This document shows, piece by piece, positions 60,099 through 64,000 of a stretch of DNA of 64,000 nt. Positions within the stretch are counted from its first letter, which is position 1. Each line of letters begins with the position of its first letter. A model generated the notes under the pieces. That model was given only the letters and a program-made list of their open reading frames with translations. It was not told where the DNA came from and ran no database searches. The DNA is taken from positions 74,307,919 to 74,371,918 of the forward strand of contig CM055096.1 in NCBI GenBank assembly GCA_029204225.1. The letters are read 5' to 3'. Position numbers and translations under genes: made by a program. This DNA comes from Diphasiastrum complanatum (lineage: Eukaryota; Streptophyta; Lycopodiopsida; Lycopodiales; Lycopodiaceae).

Positions 60099-60340
60099 CT
60101 TTTAGCTATGCATGAAAGTCTGCCAACGAGCAGAACATAGCGACTTCTATAAGAGGAGCGACAGGCCGCCAACGTGAGTGACATTGATCGACTCACTCAA
60201 AATAAAAGAAAAATACAAAATGCAAAATGCTCTCAACTCTTCCATCTCTGATTGTCGTGTCGTTTTCGTTGATTGAATGGTTCGAAGTCTATGATCTGTA
60301 GTCGTTTGCTTAGGATCCTGCAAAATTTCACAAGCCTTTC
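60098..60340. repeat. inverted repeat, right arm (about 240 bp)
   Basis: Partner of 59069-59304. The two arms enclose about 790 bp holding an LTR-like promoter block and a Copia RT fragment, so the whole 1.27 kb can fold back on itself. Confidence 0.9.
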
Positions 60341-60733
60341 GATATTTTCTACAAAGCCAAGGTATGGGAAGCATGAAAGTAGAGTGAGTGTCTGGCAATG
60401 AATCAAACACAAATTTAAGTAATAGGACGAGTTTGGCCTTCTTGTATAGAACCTAGAACCACTTGTGCACATAGACATGCAAGGTCATAACTCCCCTATA
60501 CATAGATCCATCTAGAATAGAGTCTCTATGCATGGATCCTCTATTCATAGAATTGCTATTGATAACTCTACACATGCATAACTTGTCCCAAACCTTGTAC
60601 TAATTTCATTTACTGTGTTTTGGACCTCACAAGGATATTAGTTACGTTCGGGTCACGTCCAGTATGAGGTGGCATAGCTAACAACTTTTTTCACTGGAAT
60701 ACCGTGTATCCAAGACTACGAGTATATTGAATC

Positions 60734-61420
60734 CTATGTATTGGTCATGGACTTGACATATAGAGCAATGTCCTCGAAGGATCTTTCATTACCTCTTATA
60801 GTTAGCTTTACATTTGACTCCATTGGTGTATCGCAAGATTTAGCATCTACAATATAAAATCTTCTTAGAATAGAATGAGCATACTTCTCTTGACATATGA
60901 ATGTAAATTGATAAGTTCTAAATACTTCTATTCCCAAGATATAATGCAAAAGACCAAGATCATGCACCTCAAACTCCTTTTTGAGTGCAAACTTGATATC
61001 ATCAATATCTTGCTTGTTGTCTCCACTCAATATGATGTCATCCACATAGATTAGAAGAATAGTAACTTGATTTCCAACAAATCTATAGTAAAGTGAATGA
61101 TCATATTCACTCATCATGAAATTTCGTGAAAGTAAAAAATCTTAGCATACCAACTCCTTGGTGCTTGCTTAAGACCGTACAAACTCTTTTGTAAGAAACA
61201 AACATGATTTGGCTTGCCATGCAAAATGTAGATCTCCATTCAAGAATGCATTTGTAATGTCCAATTGCCATAGATCTCATCCAAAAAGTGTAGCAAGTGA
61301 AATAATGACTCGAAGGCTTACCATCTTGCCACGGGTGCAAAGGTCTCATCATAGTCAATTCTATACTCTTGTGCATATAAGGTGTGAAAAAGTGGATCTT
61401 GAATGGATCTAATTTACGAT
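60734..61420 (-). pseudogene. Copia reverse transcriptase fragment
   Basis: The minus strand reads IDYDETFAPVARW and [16 protein letters not shown] (61140-61390, frameshifted), then YRFVGNQVTILLIYVDDIILSG-like text with the catalytic YVDD near 61040, and VHDLGLLHYILGIEVF. Coding fades at 60734. It may be the continuation of the RT start at 59826-60098, displaced by rearrangement. It is pseudogenised. Confidence 0.85.
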
Positions 61421-61819
61421 CAAGATGTTGTAATGCTAGTGGAGTTTTTGGTACCATCACTGAGGATTGCCACCACACAGCATCTCGACGAGTCCAAATC
61501 TCTACAACTACACCATGAAGCTCTTCACAAACTTTGCGAGACACGCCTATTAGTTGTGCATGCACTAGCAGCCAAGAAAGCATTTCGCAAGGCATGGCAT
61601 AATTGTCGGTTGCACAAGAAAGATCTTTGTGCCGGAGATTTGGTCCTCATGTATGAGACCAAGGCGATCAAAGAAAAATTGAAGTTCACATGTGAAGGTC
61701 CGTACCACGTCAAGGAAATTCTTAATCATGGAGCTGTGAAACCTCATCATCTAGATGGGACTCCATTTGATACACCCATAAAGGGTAGCCGATTACATAA
61801 GTACTGGCCATCTCAGTAA
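61403..61819 (+). pseudogene. Gypsy integrase C-terminal fragment
   Basis: A 138-aa frame contains LVEFLVPSLRIATTQHLDES, KKDLCAGDLVLMYETKAIKE, FTCEGPYHVKEILNHGAVKP and SRLHKYWPS. This is the end of the Gypsy integrase core and its GPF/Y-like C-terminal module (GPYHV). There is no chromodomain and the rest is absent. It meets the minus-strand Copia RT tail to tail. Confidence 0.8.
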
Positions 61820-62820
61820 CACCGATCCAGCCTGATAATGACATATAGATAACTTACATATGAGATCCTACACTATAAGCAGTCATTACCACAAGATCCG
61901 ACGAGCATCCAGATCCAGATGAGATCAAGAAGGTAGCAAAACATCATCAGACAACAGATACCTGATGACAGTGCCAACCAGACTTGAAAATCTCAGGCTG
62001 ATTTAACAAAAAAAAAAAAAAACCACTCAAACTAATAGACCAGCTACCAAATTTTCATAAGAACCATCGTAGAGCTCACCATAGATAGATCTGACCCAGA
62101 TAGACCTACAACAAGTTGCGAGAGTTACTTATGAAGGATAAATGAAAAAATGGTCTCTACGAGAGTTCACTCAAGGAAAAACTTCAGGACCTTCGCATGC
62201 CATCAAGATCATCAAACCAACCTTCGCAAGTAGCATAAATGGAATCAGGACAATCAAATTGATTATAAAATTTGATAACAAAAGCAAGCTGGGTGAGAGT
62301 TTCTTTTCTGTAAGAGTTGTAACCCTTGCATAACTTTCAGAACCTTCGCAAGGCATGTAAAACAACTTCTAAACTCTCGCTAGTTTCTCTGGGATCTTAT
62401 AAAATCATGAAGAAGGTCCCTGCAGGATTTGGTATTGGTCTGGCTGTGAAAAGTACACTTCTTCTAATATGCACTCTAATTTCTCTCCATAAAAGTAGAA
62501 AATTTGAGTCAGTTGTCATTTTTCCTAGCGAAGCTCTATGATAAATAGTCTTTAGTTTTAAACTGATTGGCCCTACTTTAGCAATAATTTGTTTTAGAAG
62601 TCTTAAACAATCAGTTATTCTCATTTGCTATCAGTTATACTTCAAGAATTGAAAGTAGATTCACAAAACTGATCGACTGGGTCAACCAATCAACTACCCC
62701 TCAGGCTTCCTCTCTTTCCTCCCTTCCAAATAAGGTTCAGACTAAAAGCCCCAAATTTGTACTGGAAAAAGTTCAATTTGGTTATCAGTAATACATAACT
62801 ACTAATTAACCAAACAATTT
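61820..62820. other. non-coding, possible 3' region of the Gypsy fragment
   Basis: A 14-base A tract (62009-62022) and AT-rich sequence without recognised ORFs. Confidence 0.35.
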
Positions 62821-64000
62821 TGACTATTCATTCATTAAGTGCCGCACTTAATTATTGGTAAATCCCCTTATGGATCAGCATAGCAACTGTTCCAATAAGA
62901 TTTACGTTATTCTTGGTCTTATTGATCCCAAAAAACAAGAAATGCTCCATATTAGTTGACAGATTCACAAAAATCTTCAACTAAAAGTGAAAGGAACTAT
63001 GACCTTAAACATTGACTGATTTCAACTTAGTAAGATCATTCACTCTGCAAGCAATTTCTGTTTGATCAATAACCAACGAATTTGAACAAATCCAAAACAT
63101 CCATAATTACTTCAAATTTTACGTAAATTGGGATTTTCAAATTCTGTTCAATATGGACCTAAATTGTAAAAATTTATCTAAAGCATCAATTTAGCAATTT
63201 CACAGTTACCATCACATTTCGAAAGGATTCCAAAATATTCGACATGCATCAGACATGACATGCATTGATTTCTAAAAAAATCAAATTTTTTACGTAACTT
63301 GTCTAGAAACTGGGAAATCAGCTTTTTGAACTAGAATTGCTAAAAATAGCTCCATGCATGAAATTTTATTAGATCAATCTATTGAAAACCCATGTACCAT
63401 GCATCCAAACATGCATACAGGTCTATTTATACATTTTCAACACCAGAAGAACACTATAATGAGTTACATGCATGCATGCATCAGAACATTACGAAAAATT
63501 TGCAAGTTTTAGTTCAAAAATTGCCAAAATTTCGATAGCCATAACTTTCTCTACAAGACACCAAATTGGTCATTGTAAAGCACAGTACGGAGGGAGATTA
63601 GGTCTACAAGACACTTGCCACATCACCCTGCCACCTAGGCTTCACACGTGCGATCTGTAACTGATCTAGATTCAGGTAGGAAGGCACACTTTCACAAGGT
63701 AGCATCTTCAGAAATCCATCTCCAGGCCAATATGCATCCAATCAAAGGTTACAAGCACTCTTCTAAGGTTCATTAGAGAGGTATAGAGGCTTCTATCAGA
63801 TCCCGCAAGCAATCATAGGATCAGATCATGCCAAAAATGCATTTTTGGACTCCTTCAACAAGCAAAACTTCAACAAATGGTACCTAAGCCTCACACAACC
63901 AAATTGCATCGATGCATTATGGCTCAAATCAGAGGAAATCCATCGTATCTTTAAGCTTGTAACAAGATTCAATAGGTTCAGACCACCATTTGATAGGTAT
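62820..64000. repeat. AT-rich repeat related to 57120-59060
   Basis: Shares the 63530-63695 block (TACAAGACACCAAATTGG through GTAGGAAGGCACACTTT) and the GACATGACATGCATTGATT area near 63255 with the other copy, in the same orientation. It runs to the window edge. Confidence 0.45.

Overview
This is nuclear DNA from a land plant with a large, transposon-rich genome. Copia and Gypsy retrotransposons, an L1-type LINE and hAT elements fill most of it, and plant-type telomere-like heptamers (TTTAGGG/CCCTAAA) occur at several internal sites. The single host gene has introns of 15-18 kb made of nested transposons. A fern or gymnosperm would fit, but the species cannot be fixed from the sequence.

The host gene is a six-exon alpha/beta-hydrolase of the SOBER1-like acyl-protein thioesterase/carboxylesterase family. 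It lies on the + strand from 15002 to 51512, with exons 15002-15152, 16364-16416, 16693-16816, 34561-34682, 50142-50249 and 51435-51512. The reading frame (211 aa) is open, phases agree at every junction, every intron is GT-AG, and the triad Ser107/Asp161/His193 is present. Coding bases are 636 of about 36.5 kb. Introns 3 (17.7 kb) and 4 (15.5 kb) hold most of the inserted DNA.

Layout. 1-15000 (upstream): a degenerate + strand Copia with a putative 3' LTR, Copia gag/protease fragments on both strands, an LTR-like repeat pair, a cluster of 17-bp palindromes, a heptamer minisatellite, a broken transposase-like gene, a 277-bp tandem duplication of Copia gag/protease sequence, and a GC-rich repeated unit just before exon 1. 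Intron 3 (16817-34560): a 5'-truncated minus-strand Copia with one LTR, a large imperfect inverted repeat carrying a hAT-type MITE, and a LINE split by a 2.2-kb hAT-type element with an 8-bp target duplication. Intron 4 (34683-50141): a + strand Copia with an internally deleted minus-strand Gypsy chromovirus nested in it (two LTRs, PBS, 5-bp target duplication), a 57-bp minisatellite, telomere-like stretches, a broken BED/hAT transposase, a minus-strand Copia, a 66-bp terminal-inverted-repeat element and a LINE fragment. 51513-64000 (downstream): an antisense Copia gag, a minus-strand Gypsy with a Copia fragment inside it, a second large inverted repeat around Copia pieces, and a tail-to-tail Copia/Gypsy junction.

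Only the hydrolase gene looks functional. The transposon genes all carry stops, frameshifts or deletions. No rRNA, tRNA or CRISPR was seen.
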